This document shows positions 9,273 through 18,337 of a stretch of 64,000 nt of DNA, piece after piece. Below the pieces are notes generated by a model that saw only the letters and a program-made list of their open reading frames with translations, did no database searches and was not told the DNA's origin. The DNA is from Neptuniibacter victor. GTDB lineage: Bacteria; Pseudomonadota; Gammaproteobacteria; Pseudomonadales; Balneatricaceae. The DNA lies in assembly GCA_027943745.1 (NCBI GenBank), contig AP025763.1:3596001-3660000 (forward strand). The letters run 5' to 3'. Position 1 is the first letter of the stretch; each line of letters begins with the position of its first letter. The translations under genes and the position numbers were made by a program.

Positions 9273-11153
9273 ATGAGCGCTGTACATATGACGATTAAAA
9301 ATAAACTAACGGCACTAATTATCTTCATCATTGCCTCTATAGCAACGATGTATGGTTTACTCCATTTTGCTCTGGAAGATGCAACAGCGTTGAAAGATGC
9401 CGAAAACCAAGTGAGCCAACTTGAAGGGCAGATGTTACTTTTAAGACGCCATGAAAAAGATTTTTTAGCGAGAGACGATGAAAAGTATGTTAAAAAATTC
9501 GAGGTCACCCATGCAGAGTTCATCTCTCGTTTAGATAAGTTAGATCTACTACTAGCAAATTATAATGTGCCAAACGAAAGGTCAGCTGAACTACATAGCG
9601 TGATGGAGCAATACACACAGAACTTTCATCAACTAGCAGCACTTAAAAAAGAGATCGGTTTAAGCCACGAAAAAGGACTAAGAGGCACCCTTAGAAAAGC
9701 AGTCCAAGCCGCCGAAGCAAGCATAAAAGAAGCACAATACTACGAACTGCTTGCCGATATCCTTCAGCTTCGCCGAAATGAAAAAGATTTCCTGATTCGC
9801 AAAGATCTAAAGTACAGAGACAAATTTGAAAAGAACTTTGCAAAACTTATTACGGATACAAACAGGCTCCTACTGGACGACACATTTAAGCAAGAGACCC
9901 AAAAACGCTTAAATACCTACCGTACTGATTTTTCAAACCTCATTAGCAATTATGAAAAACTAGGCCTTAGCAGCAAAGAGGGCCTAAAGGGCAAAATGCG
10001 CAAAACAATCCATCGTTCAGAAACTCTCTTTTCTGAACAATCCGGCATTATCAAAACCGCTTTAGCAGACCAAATTAGCAACATGATATTGTTCGCGACC
10101 ATAAAGGCACTCATCATTGCGGCCATTGTTACTTTTATCGCTTTATTTATCGCCCGCAGTGTCATTTCTCCACTGAATAATTTAAGCAAAGTCATGAGTC
10201 AAGCGCGGGACGAAAAAGATTTAACTCTACGATTCAATACAACATCAAAAGATGAAATTGCCAACATGGGCATGAGCTTTAACAGCATGATGGAAGAGTT
10301 CCAAATCCTACTCAATAAAGTTAATGATTCGTCCGTACAGTTGAGCTCTGCTGCTGAGCAAGTTTCCGCCATTGCACAAGACACCTCAGATGGTTTGGAC
10401 CAACAGAAAGCAGAAGTTGTTCAAGTTTCCTCAGCCGTTCAAGAGATGGAAACCGCCATGCACGAAATTTCGAACAATACTGATCTCACTGCGCAAACTG
10501 CAAATAACTCACAGCAAAGTGCATCTGAAGGCCAAGCCATTATCAGCCATGCTATTCAAAACATTACCGACTTAGCGAAAGATGCAGCCCACAGTTCTAG
10601 TGCGGTATCTCTACTCGAAGAGAACAGTAACAAAATCAGTACTGTATTAGATGTCATCAAAGAGATCGCAGAACAAACCAATCTTTTGGCACTCAATGCA
10701 TCAATTGAAGCGGCCCGAGCAGGGGATCATGGCAGAGGCTTTTCCGTGGTAGCGGATGAAGTCAGAGGGCTTGCGGGCCGAAGCCAATCGTCAGCCACTG
10801 AGATTGAGGTAATGATCAATGACTTACAGCAACACACACAGCAAGTATCCGCATTAATGCAGCGCAGCGTTGAGCTTAGCAATAAAAGTGCTGAAGAAGC
10901 GTCTGGAAGTATCGACGCTTTAGATCAAATTACCAACGATGCAACGCATATTGTCGATATGACAACCCAAGTCGCTTCTGCCGTTGAAGAACAGACCGCA
11001 GTAGCAAGTGAGATCAAACACAACGCTGAACGCATTCAAGCCATTGTCGAGGTCGCCAACGAACAAGTTTCACAAAATGCGGTTGCCAGTGAAGAAGTCG
11101 CAAAACAAGCTAGCCACCTCCACCAAATCGTTGGGCAGTTTAAAGTCGCTTAA
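9273..11153 (+). CDS. Methyl-accepting chemotaxis protein with HBM sensor
   Basis: A 626-residue transmembrane chemoreceptor. TM1 is at about 11-31 and the periplasmic sensor at about 35-270. The sensor has two copies of an LxLRRxEKDFLxRxD motif (near 52 and 170), the hallmark of the helical bimodular (HBM) domain of McpS-type receptors. TM2 is at about 272-294, followed by HAMP and a signalling domain whose hairpin tip ([20 protein letters not shown]) lies near 465-485. McpS senses TCA-cycle acids; the ligand here is unknown. No CheR-binding pentapeptide is seen at the C-terminus. The start could be the ATG at 9273 or at 9288; neither has a strong RBS. Confidence 0.92.
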   Translation: MSAVHMTIKNKLTALIIFIIASIATMYGLLHFALEDATALKDAENQVSQLEGQMLLLRRHEKDFLARDDEKYVKKFEVTHAEFISRLDKLDLLLANYNVPNERSAELHSVMEQYTQNFHQLAALKKEIGLSHEKGLRGTLRKAVQAAEASIKEAQYYELLADILQLRRNEKDFLIRKDLKYRDKFEKNFAKLITDTNRLLLDDTFKQETQKRLNTYRTDFSNLISNYEKLGLSSKEGLKGKMRKTIHRSETLFSEQSGIIKTALADQISNMILFATIKALIIAAIVTFIALFIARSVISPLNNLSKVMSQARDEKDLTLRFNTTSKDEIANMGMSFNSMMEEFQILLNKVNDSSVQLSSAAEQVSAIAQDTSDGLDQQKAEVVQVSSAVQEMETAMHEISNNTDLTAQTANNSQQSASEGQAIISHAIQNITDLAKDAAHSSSAVSLLEENSNKISTVLDVIKEIAEQTNLLALNASIEAARAGDHGRGFSVVADEVRGLAGRSQSSATEIEVMINDLQQHTQQVSALMQRSVELSNKSAEEASGSIDALDQITNDATHIVDMTTQVASAVEEQTAVASEIKHNAERIQAIVEVANEQVSQNAVASEEVAKQASHLHQIVGQFKVA

Positions 11154-11163
11154 AACTCAATAA

Positions 11164-11194
11164 GGATTGTGGCTTACAATGTTAGCCGCGATCC
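11164..11194. terminator. Possible terminator hairpin between convergent genes
   Basis: 11164-11174 can pair with 11184-11194 over 11 bp (two G-U pairs) with a 9-base loop, just after the chemoreceptor stop and over the last codons of yigB. There is no clear T-tract, so function is uncertain. Confidence 0.35.
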
Positions 11195-11896
11195 TGCAGT
11201 CTCTTGGATCTGTTTCACCGCTGTTGGGATATCAACTAAGCGGCAAACCGTTTGCGTAGCTTGCGAAGAATCATGTTGCGCAACAATATTGACAAGAATA
11301 GTCCAAATGCCTATCGCACTCGCGCCATTTATATCATGATCAGGGTTATCACCCACATGTATAACTTGTTCCGGCCGTAGGCCTGTTTTTTCCAGCATCT
11401 GCTGAAACATAAGGGGATGTGGCTTCATCTCACCTACATCATCCGCCTTTAACTGAAAGTCGATCAAATCACCAAGCCCCACCCGATGAATATCAGCGTT
11501 ACCATTACTCAATGCACCCAACTGATATCCCTGCTCTTTTAACGTAACCAACATCTCTCGAGCATGTTCAAAAAAGCTCACCTGCTGGCGTGCTTGAATA
11601 AAAACCTCAAAGGCACGTTGAGTAAGCAACTCGGCATCAGAGGAGCTATAACCGACATTGAGCAAACCTAACCTGAGCTGCTCTATGCGGATTTTTGTCA
11701 CACTATGGGCAATATCAGGCTGTGCCTTGATGACATCTCGACGAAGAGTGACAAGATCTTTTAGCTGATAACAACGCGTAAATTCTGGCGCATGGACAGC
11801 TAACCACTCGAACAGAGAACTATTCGCCTCTTTTATCACAGGGCTAACAGCCCAAAGCGTGTCATCTAGGTCAAATGTAATACAGCGGATCATCAT
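11174..11896 (-). CDS. yigB: HAD-superfamily hydrolase, YigB-like
   Basis: A 240-residue haloacid dehalogenase-type phosphatase. Motif I is DLDDTLW with the nucleophile Asp. Motif II is in ALSNGNA, the motif III lysine in MKPHPLMF and motif IV in HVGDNPDHDI. E. coli YigB has FMN phosphatase activity and lies next to xerC, as here; the substrate in this organism is inferred only. Its ATG overlaps the xerC stop by 4 bases, which suggests translational coupling. It is the last gene of the lppL-lysA-dapF-DUF484-xerC operon. Confidence 0.88.
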   Translation of the reverse strand: MMIRCITFDLDDTLWAVSPVIKEANSSLFEWLAVHAPEFTRCYQLKDLVTLRRDVIKAQPDIAHSVTKIRIEQLRLGLLNVGYSSSDAELLTQRAFEVFIQARQQVSFFEHAREMLVTLKEQGYQLGALSNGNADIHRVGLGDLIDFQLKADDVGEMKPHPLMFQQMLEKTGLRPEQVIHVGDNPDHDINGASAIGIWTILVNIVAQHDSSQATQTVCRLVDIPTAVKQIQETAGSRLTL

Positions 11897-12789
11897 TTAT
11901 CCTTTTTATGAGCCCGAGGGTGGGCTCCTTCATAAACTTGCATCAAATGCTGAAAATCTAGATGGGTATAAATTTGAGTCGTAGAGATATCTTCATGCCC
12001 CAGCAATTCCTGCACCGCACGGAGATCGCCACTTGATTCGAGCATATGGCTGGCAAAGCTATGGCGTAATCTATGTGGATGCACTTTACCTTGTACACCT
12101 AACCGTTTACCCCAGTAGTCCATACGCTGCTGAACGGCTCTAACACTAATACGAGATCCTCGCTTACTAACAAAAAGCGCATTTTCAGCATAATCAGCAA
12201 ACTCATGACGGTAATCAAGCCAACTTTCAACAGCGTTAACCGCTTTACCACCTATAGGCAGCATACGTGTTTTACTGCCTTTACCGGTTACCCGCAAACT
12301 TTTATCCGCTAAATCAAGACTGTGCATATCCAAACCGACAAGCTCTGATATACGCAAGCCCGAGGAGTAAATAAGCTCCATTATGGCGGCGTCACGCGCT
12401 GATACGGCATCAATAATAGGAATATCTAAAAGCTGTACCATCTGATCAGCATCAAGGGTACTCGGCAGTTTACGGGGGGATTTCGGGGCTTGAACAGATA
12501 AGGCGGGATTTTTCTCAACAACCCACTCGCGAGACAAAAATCGATAGAAGCTTCGAATAGCAGAAAGCATACGTTGAATACTTGCCCCAGCTAGACCTTG
12601 CCGGTGGATTTTAGCTACAAATTGTCGAACATGCTTGTCATCAACCCCATCCCATTCACCTAGATTCTCCGCTTCTACAAAATCCAAAAATCGTGTCAGG
12701 TCACGGCTGTAATTATCAAGTGTATGGGGGGATAACTGCCTTTCAGTGGCCAAGTAATGTAGAAACTGTTCTAGTAACTCTTCTTTCAC
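11893..12789 (-). CDS. xerC: Site-specific tyrosine recombinase XerC
   Basis: A 298-residue integrase-type recombinase that, with XerD, resolves chromosome dimers at dif. The N-terminal SAM-like DNA-binding domain is at about 1-95. All catalytic residues are visible: Arg146, Lys170, His239, Arg242, His265 and nucleophile Tyr274. The start is GTG. Its place downstream of dapF and DUF484 matches the conserved chromosomal xerC locus, so it is not a phage integrase. Confidence 0.95.
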   Translation of the reverse strand: MKEELLEQFLHYLATERQLSPHTLDNYSRDLTRFLDFVEAENLGEWDGVDDKHVRQFVAKIHRQGLAGASIQRMLSAIRSFYRFLSREWVVEKNPALSVQAPKSPRKLPSTLDADQMVQLLDIPIIDAVSARDAAIMELIYSSGLRISELVGLDMHSLDLADKSLRVTGKGSKTRMLPIGGKAVNAVESWLDYRHEFADYAENALFVSKRGSRISVRAVQQRMDYWGKRLGVQGKVHPHRLRHSFASHMLESSGDLRAVQELLGHEDISTTQIYTHLDFQHLMQVYEGAHPRAHKKDK

Positions 12790-12860
12790 AGCACAGCCCT
12801 CTGTGACAATTTCTATCGGTACTTAGGCAAGTACAGAATTACGTACTTAGCCACCTTAAC

Positions 12861-13544
12861 TTAATGCTCCTGCTGACGTAATATCCGATAAGCGACTCGG
12901 CTCAACACCTCTCCAACATAGCTTAGCAAAACAGTACCTTGACTACTGGTAAAGTAATTAGGATCAAAACTGCCCACCGATAGCAAACCTAATGTTTCCC
13001 CTTGCACTAAAGGAACCACCGCTGCCGATTGTACTTTTACGGCTTCATCAGCAAATATAAATTCATTCTCAGCACTACTCAGACGTCCACAGCTTGGTAG
13101 ATTCGTCCCAATCAGCCCATTAATGACATTCGCATCATCACGCATCATCAAACGTAAGTTATTTACATCGAGAGGCTTATGCGTAAAAAGGATTAACGAT
13201 GTTGTATCACTCGCAAAGTCTTGGCAAAGGCTTTCATCAATCGCCACCGCTATATCATCAAGCGTCTCTGCCTCAAGCAAAGCCAATACCATGCGCTTAG
13301 TTTTCTCAAACTGAACATCATTGTGCCGTGCAATATCGATCAAATCAGATAGATGAGAGGTTAAGTTTTGGTTTTTCTCACGCAATACCGTAGTTTGACG
13401 CTCAACCAAAGATACCGCACGCCCAGTTTCATGAGGCACATGTAACTTTTCAAGTAATTTTACATTGCGCGTAAAAAAATCGGGATGCGCTTGAAGAAAC
13501 TCCGCCACTTGCGCTTCTGTTAGCTGTTTTAATTGCTCACTCAT
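12861..13544 (-). CDS. DUF484 family GAF-like protein
   Basis: 227 residues of the DUF484 family, found between dapF and xerC in gammaproteobacteria (YigA-like). The N-terminus contains [12 protein letters not shown], a coiled-coil stretch follows at about 45-75, and a GAF-like domain fills the rest. No catalytic motif is seen and the function is unknown. The start overlaps the dapF stop by 4 bases. A 71-base gap separates it from xerC. Confidence 0.85.
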   Translation of the reverse strand: MSEQLKQLTEAQVAEFLQAHPDFFTRNVKLLEKLHVPHETGRAVSLVERQTTVLREKNQNLTSHLSDLIDIARHNDVQFEKTKRMVLALLEAETLDDIAVAIDESLCQDFASDTTSLILFTHKPLDVNNLRLMMRDDANVINGLIGTNLPSCGRLSSAENEFIFADEAVKVQSAAVVPLVQGETLGLLSVGSFDPNYFTSSQGTVLLSYVGEVLSRVAYRILRQQEH

Positions 13545-14383
13545 ACGAATACCTGTCCTTCATAAACCGTTGTCGCAGGTCCTGTCATAATGACTGACTG
13601 ACCCTCGCCATGCCATTCTATCTCTAGATCGCCCCCAGGTAAGTGAACAGTCACAGGCATATCCAGTTCACCTCGCAGCGTTCCTGCTACAACGGCAGCA
13701 CAAGCACCTGTACCGCAAGCCATTGTTTCTCCAACCCCACGCTCAAAAACACGTAAATTAACTTCATTGCGAGAGATCAATTGCATGAAGCCAATATTAG
13801 CTTTAGCTGGGAAACAACGATTTGTTTCTAACACTGGACCCAAGGTATTTACCGGCGCCGTTTCAACATCATCCACAATAAGAACCCCATGAGGGTTGCC
13901 CATAGAGATCGCGCTTAACTCAACAGAAGTCGTGCAACCATCAACGTCAACATCCAGCAGATACGTATTCCGTTGCTGCTCGGCAATAAAAGGTACATCT
14001 TTAGGCGCTAAGATCGGCGCGCCCATATCTACCTCTACACGCTTATCAGGATGAATTTTCAACACTGCTCGGCCATTAGCCGTTTGAACCGTCACTTCCG
14101 TTTTACCCGTCAAGCGCTTATCGCGAACAAATTTAGCGAAACAGCGCGCGCCATTGCCACAGTTTTCGACTTCGGAACCATCTTGATTAAAAATACGGTA
14201 ACAAAAGTCAACATCCGGCTCACTAGGCGGTTCCACAATCAACAGCTGATCAAAACCAACACCGAGATTTCTGTCACCTAATTTCTTCACCAGTTTTGGA
14301 GTGATTTTTACACGCTGGGTCACCAGATCCAGCACCATAAAATCATTCCCTAAACCATGCATTTTGGTGAAACGAACCAACAT
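13541..14383 (-). CDS. dapF: Diaminopimelate epimerase
   Basis: A cofactor-independent racemase that converts LL- to meso-diaminopimelate for lysine and peptidoglycan. The 280 residues carry the two catalytic cysteines: Cys75 in ENCGNGARC and Cys223 in ACGTGACA. The two-domain pseudo-symmetric fold is of normal length. It lies 9 bp after lysA and is coupled to DUF484 by a 4-base overlap. Confidence 0.97.
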   Translation of the reverse strand: MLVRFTKMHGLGNDFMVLDLVTQRVKITPKLVKKLGDRNLGVGFDQLLIVEPPSEPDVDFCYRIFNQDGSEVENCGNGARCFAKFVRDKRLTGKTEVTVQTANGRAVLKIHPDKRVEVDMGAPILAPKDVPFIAEQQRNTYLLDVDVDGCTTSVELSAISMGNPHGVLIVDDVETAPVNTLGPVLETNRCFPAKANIGFMQLISRNEVNLRVFERGVGETMACGTGACAAVVAGTLRGELDMPVTVHLPGGDLEIEWHGEGQSVIMTGPATTVYEGQVFV

Positions 14384-14392
14384 AAAATGCTC

Positions 14393-15649
14393 CTAACGAT
14401 CCTTTGGTATAAGCTGCTCGCCACGCACCAGATCGGCTAATGTTTCACGCTTCCGGATCAAATGAAACTGACTATCGTCAACCATCACCTCGGCAGGTCT
14501 ACCACGACTGTTATAGTTCGACGCCATCACAAATCCGTAAGCGCCAGCCGAACAAACAGCCAATAGATCACCAGGCTCAAGGTTAAGCGCTCGATCTTTT
14601 CCTAAGAAGTCCCCCGTTTCACAAACAGGGCCAACCAAATCCCAAGACTTTTCTTCGCCACTCTCTCTCAACATAACAGGAACGATCTCCTGATAAGCGC
14701 TATATAAAGCAGGGCGGATAAGGTCATTCATCGCACCATCAATGATCGCGAAATTCTTCTCACCTGTGCATTTTAAAAACTCAACCCGGGTCAACATCAC
14801 ACCAGCGTTAGCCGCGATAGAGCGACCTGGCTCAAAGATAAGCTCTAGTTTTCGATCACCAAGTTTCTCTAGCACTGCAGCTATGTATTCTTGAGGGGTA
14901 GGAGGAACTTCATCGGTGTAACAAACACCTAAGCCACCACCTAGGTCTAAATGTTTAATAACGATATCTTGTTCTGCTAAACGATCAACTAAGGCTAATA
15001 CGCGATCCATGGCATCAAGAAACGGCGCAACCTCTGTCAATTGACTACCGATATGACAGTCCATCCCTACAACATCGACATTTGCCATCGCCGCTGCGCG
15101 TGAATAAATACGAACTGCATCGTCAATATCGATACCAAACTTATTCTCTTTCAGCCCTGTCGAAATATAGGGATGAGTGCCCGCATCGACATCGGGATTG
15201 ACTCGAAACGAGATCGCTGCAATTTTATTTTCAGAAGCCGCTACGTCATTCACACGCTCAAGCTCTGCTTCAGACTCGATATTGAAACAACGAATACCCG
15301 CATTCAGTGCTTGAACAATCTCATGGGGTTGCTTGCCTACACCGGAGAAAACCACTTTTGCTGCATCGCCTCCTGCTCGTAGGACGCGATCCAACTCCCC
15401 TGCAGAAACGATATCAAAACCAGCACCTAAACGAGCAAGCACATTTAAAACGGCCAAGTTAGAATTAGCCTTAACAGCATAACAAACAAGGTCGTCACGC
15501 CCTTCAAGCGCTTCAGCGTAGGCGAGGTAAGCTCGCTCTAAAGCATCCCGGGAATAAACATAAGTAGGCGTGCCGTACTCTTCAGCGATATTTGCTAAAG
15601 CGACTTCTTCACAGCAAAGCTGATCATTTCTATATTCAAACGTATCCAT
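14393..15649 (-). CDS. lysA: Diaminopimelate decarboxylase
   Basis: The last step of lysine synthesis: PLP-dependent decarboxylation of meso-diaminopimelate. An alanine-racemase-like TIM barrel with the PLP lysine in CYAVKANSN (Lys60) and the conserved GPVCETGDFLG near the C-terminus, whose Cys contributes to the active site. The frame extends six codons upstream, but the ATG at 15649, preceded by AAGAGA, fits the family N-terminus (418 residues). It is followed by dapF. Confidence 0.96.
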   Translation of the reverse strand: MDTFEYRNDQLCCEEVALANIAEEYGTPTYVYSRDALERAYLAYAEALEGRDDLVCYAVKANSNLAVLNVLARLGAGFDIVSAGELDRVLRAGGDAAKVVFSGVGKQPHEIVQALNAGIRCFNIESEAELERVNDVAASENKIAAISFRVNPDVDAGTHPYISTGLKENKFGIDIDDAVRIYSRAAAMANVDVVGMDCHIGSQLTEVAPFLDAMDRVLALVDRLAEQDIVIKHLDLGGGLGVCYTDEVPPTPQEYIAAVLEKLGDRKLELIFEPGRSIAANAGVMLTRVEFLKCTGEKNFAIIDGAMNDLIRPALYSAYQEIVPVMLRESGEEKSWDLVGPVCETGDFLGKDRALNLEPGDLLAVCSAGAYGFVMASNYNSRGRPAEVMVDDSQFHLIRKRETLADLVRGEQLIPKDR

Positions 15650-15670
15650 CAAATTTCTCTTAAACAATAC

Positions 15671-15799
15671 TTAACGTTGCTGTGCGTTTTTCTGCTCTTC
15701 GCCATCGGGCAAATACAGTGGCCCTTTTTGGCCACAGCCACCTAAGAGAACAAGACTAAATAACATAATCAATCCAATACTTTTCGCCTGTGTTTTCAC
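15671..15799 (-). CDS. lppL: Small lipoprotein LppL (YifL-like)
   Basis: A 42-residue reading frame, easily missed because of its size. It starts with GTG at 15799 behind a good RBS (AGGGGAG). It has a short hydrophobic signal and the lipobox LLGGC, with lipidated Cys22. The mature sequence begins CGQKGPLYLP, the typical start of LppL/YifL lipopeptides that precede lysA in Pseudomonas and cyaY-linked loci. It is probably anchored in the outer membrane; its function is unknown. It lies 21 bp before lysA and is the likely first gene of the operon. Confidence 0.9.
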   Translation of the reverse strand: MKTQAKSIGLIMLFSLVLLGGCGQKGPLYLPDGEEQKNAQQR

Positions 15800-15834
15800 A
15801 ACAGTGCTCCCCTATTAAACGGCCTAATTCACCG

Positions 15835-15840
15835 ATTATA
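15835..15840 (-). promoter_or_regulatory. Candidate -10 box for the lppL-lysA operon
   Basis: On the minus strand this reads TATAAT, about 35 bases before the lppL GTG. The -35 region (near TTAGGA) is weak. Placement fits the promoter of lppL-lysA-dapF-DUF484-xerC-yigB. Confidence 0.5.
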
Positions 15841-15931
15841 CCTGCAACCCTCGAATTTCCTAAAAGTTTTCAATTTTGCTCTAAAAAACCCTTAGCCATC
15901 AGAAAAACAGGCAATTTTTATTCATTTCTAA

Positions 15932-15950
15932 GTTAATGAGAAGCATTCTT
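15932..15950. promoter_or_regulatory. Candidate Fur box upstream of cyaY
   Basis: The 19 bases match the Fur consensus GATAATGAGAATCATTATC at 15 of 19 positions by eye. The core AATGAGAAGCATT differs from AATGAGAATCATT at one base. It lies just upstream of, and touches, the predicted cyaY -35. This is inferred from sequence similarity only. Confidence 0.45.
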
Positions 15951-15977
15951 CGGCTTTTCATTATTGCTTGATATACT
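15949..15977 (+). promoter_or_regulatory. Candidate promoter of cyaY
   Basis: TATACT at 15972-15977 is a good -10. A weak -35 (TTCGGC) lies 17 bases upstream at 15949-15954. The predicted start lies about 40 bases before the cyaY ATG. Confidence 0.45.
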
Positions 15978-16025
15978 CTCACGCCTACCATTAAGTTTTG
16001 CAGGCTCGGTTTGCCGGAGTAAATA

Positions 16026-16358
16026 ATGACTGAAAGTGAATTTAACGATCTAGTGGACGCTACATTAGAACAGATCGAAGAAGTATTAGATGACGCAGAG
16101 ACGGATATCGATGTTCAGCTAGGTGGCGGTATCCTTACCATTATCTGCGAAAACCATAGTCAGTTAATTTTCACCCGCCAAGCGCCAGTCAAACAGCTTT
16201 GGTTAGCAACCAAAAGTGGCGGCTATCATTTTAACTATAGTGCCGAGGAAGTCAGTTGGATGCTAGATAGCACAGGAGAGAGACTAGATCATTTCCTCAA
16301 GCAAGCCTATACAGCCCAAGCAGGCGAGACGCTTGATTTTGATTTAACAGGTGCCTGA
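16026..16358 (+). CDS. cyaY: Frataxin-like iron-sulfur protein CyaY
   Basis: A 110-residue bacterial frataxin that binds iron and modulates the IscS desulfurase during Fe-S cluster assembly. The acidic N-terminal helix (ESEFNDLVDATLEQIEEVLD) carries the iron-binding carboxylates. The beta-sheet includes QLWLATKSGGYHF, the conserved frataxin core. It is divergent from lppL-lysA, the usual arrangement. It ends two bases before the gmhA ATG. Confidence 0.95.
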   Translation: MTESEFNDLVDATLEQIEEVLDDAETDIDVQLGGGILTIICENHSQLIFTRQAPVKQLWLATKSGGYHFNYSAEEVSWMLDSTGERLDHFLKQAYTAQAGETLDFDLTGA

Positions 16359-16359
16359 T

Positions 16360-16926
16360 ATGTCTTTTGATAATGCTCTTCAGCGTCATTTCGATACGTT
16401 TAATAAACTGCAATCTATTAAGGCTGCCACGGAGACGCTAGCAGACCAGATCGACAACTGCTTTCAGAATGGTGGAAAACTAATTTTTATGGGTAATGGC
16501 GGTAGTGCTGCAGATAGTCAGCATCTGGCTGCAGAATTTGTCGTACGATATAAAGCCGAACGTCGCCCATTGGCGGCAATATCATTGACTGTTGATACTT
16601 CAATTTTAACGGCTCACAGCAATGACTACAGTTTTGATTCTGTTTTCACCCGTCAGATAGAAGCATTAGCCAAACCGGAAGATCTTATTATTGGAATATC
16701 CACTTCAGGAAATAGTGCAAATATCATTGATGCCATCAAAGCAGGACAAGCAATCGGCTGTACCACATGGGCTTGGACTGGCTCTCAAGGCGGCCAACTT
16801 AACGCTATCGCTGACCACTTGTTGAAAATTCCTTCAGATGAAACAGCTCGTATCCAAGAAGCTCATATATTCATAGGGCATTGGCTATGTGAAGAGATGG
16901 ACCGCCGTACCTCCAGCGATAGCTAG
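16360..16926 (+). CDS. gmhA: Sedoheptulose-7-phosphate isomerase GmhA
   Basis: The first step of the ADP-heptose pathway for LPS inner core: sedoheptulose 7-phosphate to D-glycero-D-manno-heptose 7-phosphate. A single SIS domain of about 188 residues with FMGNGGSAADSQHLAAEF and the phosphate-binding ISTSGNSANI. The zinc-site His is in the QEAHIFIGHWLCE segment. A close relative is DiaA, a DnaA-binding paralogue, but the SADSQHLAAE type and the LPS context favour GmhA. An upstream GTG at 16351 is possible. Confidence 0.85.
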   Translation: MSFDNALQRHFDTFNKLQSIKAATETLADQIDNCFQNGGKLIFMGNGGSAADSQHLAAEFVVRYKAERRPLAAISLTVDTSILTAHSNDYSFDSVFTRQIEALAKPEDLIIGISTSGNSANIIDAIKAGQAIGCTTWAWTGSQGGQLNAIADHLLKIPSDETARIQEAHIFIGHWLCEEMDRRTSSDS

Positions 16927-16929
16927 CAC

Positions 16930-18207
16930 CTACTTACGCAAACATATTTCATCAACCAGGGCGTACAACTTCTCTAATGCGCCCTGATTATCTTGTACAA
17001 AACGATACCCAGCCTGCCCTTGTTTAGCCATCGATTCAGGGTTATTTAAGAGACGTTTTACCTCCGCAGCCAACTCATCAGCCGTCGAAATGACAGTTAA
17101 AGCCCCCACGCTGCTCAATGAATCACAAATCAGCTGAAAATTATAAAAATGAGGCCCCATCAAAACCGGTTTTCTCAGCACTGCAGGCTCCAAAGGGTTA
17201 TGCCCACCTCGCTCGATCAAACTACCACCAATAAATGCAATATCAGCTGCAGCCAACAGTTTCATCAATTCGCCCATCGTATCGCCTAAATAAACTTGGG
17301 TAGCTTGATTCGGTTGCTGCCCCAGACTTCGTCTAGCCAGCTTAAAGTTCTGCTGTTTAATTAATTCTGCGACATGATCAAACCGTTCAGGGTGACGCGG
17401 CACAACCACCAACAATAGCTCCGGATAACACGTGAGTAGCCCTTGATAGGCCTGTAATAACGCAGCTTCCTCACCTTCATGGGTACTCGCACCAATTAAG
17501 ACTGGGCGAGATTGCCCCCATAACTCTCTGAGGGCAAATGCCAAGCGCTCCTCCCCTTCGGGCACCTTAACATCAAACTTAATCGAGCCCGTTACTTCTA
17601 GCGACGAAGGAGGGACTCCTAAATTGAGAAAACGCACGCCATCGATACTATTCTGAACAGCAATACATTCTATCTGCTGCAACATCTGCTCAGCCATGAG
17701 ACCAAACCGGGCATATCCTTTTGCTGAACGCTCAGATAAACGCGCATTTGCAACCAACACCGGAATATTACGTTTTGAACAGGCATTAATCAGATTCGGC
17801 CATAACTCTGTCTCAACAATCACACAGCCTCTGGGGCTCAAGTGCGTGAGAAACCGCTGAATTGCGCAAGGGATATCGTAAGGGCAATAATAGTGAGTGA
17901 CACCTTCTCCAAACGTTACCTCAACACGTTCAGCGCCTGTCGGAGTCATCGTCGTCATCACGATAGGGATATCAGGGTGTCTCGCCTGAAGGAGTTTAAC
18001 CAAAGGGACAATCGCCAGTGTTTCCCCTACCGAAACAGCATGTATCCAGATAGGCTGCTTAGTATTTTTTGCCTTTGCATAGTTAAAACCTAAGCGCTCC
18101 AGCCAACGTTTTCGATAAGCGGGTGCTTTTAAACCTCGCCACCATAATCTAAACAATAAGAATGGCAGAGCAAGATAAAACAAAAAGGAATATAAGAGAC
18201 GAGGCAT
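16930..18207 (-). CDS. waaA: Kdo transferase WaaA (KdtA)
   Basis: A 425-residue inner-membrane GT30 glycosyltransferase that adds Kdo from CMP-Kdo to lipid IVA. The N-terminal hydrophobic anchor is at about 4-22. Family motifs include IWIHAVSVGE (about 49-58), ETELWPNL, ASTHEGEE and GGHNPLEPA. It is convergent with gmhA (3-base gap). The ATG start is supported by homologue length (E. coli 425). Confidence 0.95.
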   Translation of the reverse strand: MPRLLYSFLFYLALPFLLFRLWWRGLKAPAYRKRWLERLGFNYAKAKNTKQPIWIHAVSVGETLAIVPLVKLLQARHPDIPIVMTTMTPTGAERVEVTFGEGVTHYYCPYDIPCAIQRFLTHLSPRGCVIVETELWPNLINACSKRNIPVLVANARLSERSAKGYARFGLMAEQMLQQIECIAVQNSIDGVRFLNLGVPPSSLEVTGSIKFDVKVPEGEERLAFALRELWGQSRPVLIGASTHEGEEAALLQAYQGLLTCYPELLLVVVPRHPERFDHVAELIKQQNFKLARRSLGQQPNQATQVYLGDTMGELMKLLAAADIAFIGGSLIERGGHNPLEPAVLRKPVLMGPHFYNFQLICDSLSSVGALTVISTADELAAEVKRLLNNPESMAKQGQAGYRFVQDNQGALEKLYALVDEICLRK

Positions 18208-18240
18208 CGGGTTTTCAATTCGAGAAAAAGAATAAGTGAA

Positions 18241-18249
18241 AGTATACCA
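18241..18249 (-). promoter_or_regulatory. Candidate extended -10 for waaA
   Basis: On the minus strand it reads TGGTATACT, an extended -10 (TGN plus TATACT), about 34 bases before the waaA ATG. No good -35 is seen. Confidence 0.4.
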
Positions 18250-18323
18250 TGCTTATTTCGAGCACACCCCGATGCTATCTCTTAAGCTTGATGATCCATC
18301 TAGCCACACATCCCTACCACGCT

Positions 18324-18329
18324 TATAAT
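18324..18329 (+). promoter_or_regulatory. Candidate -10 very close to the oxidoreductase start
   Basis: TATAAT ends only 8 bases before the ATG at 18338, and no Shine-Dalgarno is visible. If used, the transcript would be leaderless or nearly so. Confidence 0.3.
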
Positions 18330-18337
18330 GCCAATCT

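Noticed and set aside
11893-12789. Phage or integron integrase
   Set aside because: The tyrosine recombinase is in the conserved dapF-DUF484-xerC operon and no attachment site or phage gene is near.
16360-16926. DiaA (DnaA-binding protein) instead of GmhA
   Set aside because: Not excluded, but the SIS motifs and the LPS neighbours (waaA, hldE) favour GmhA.
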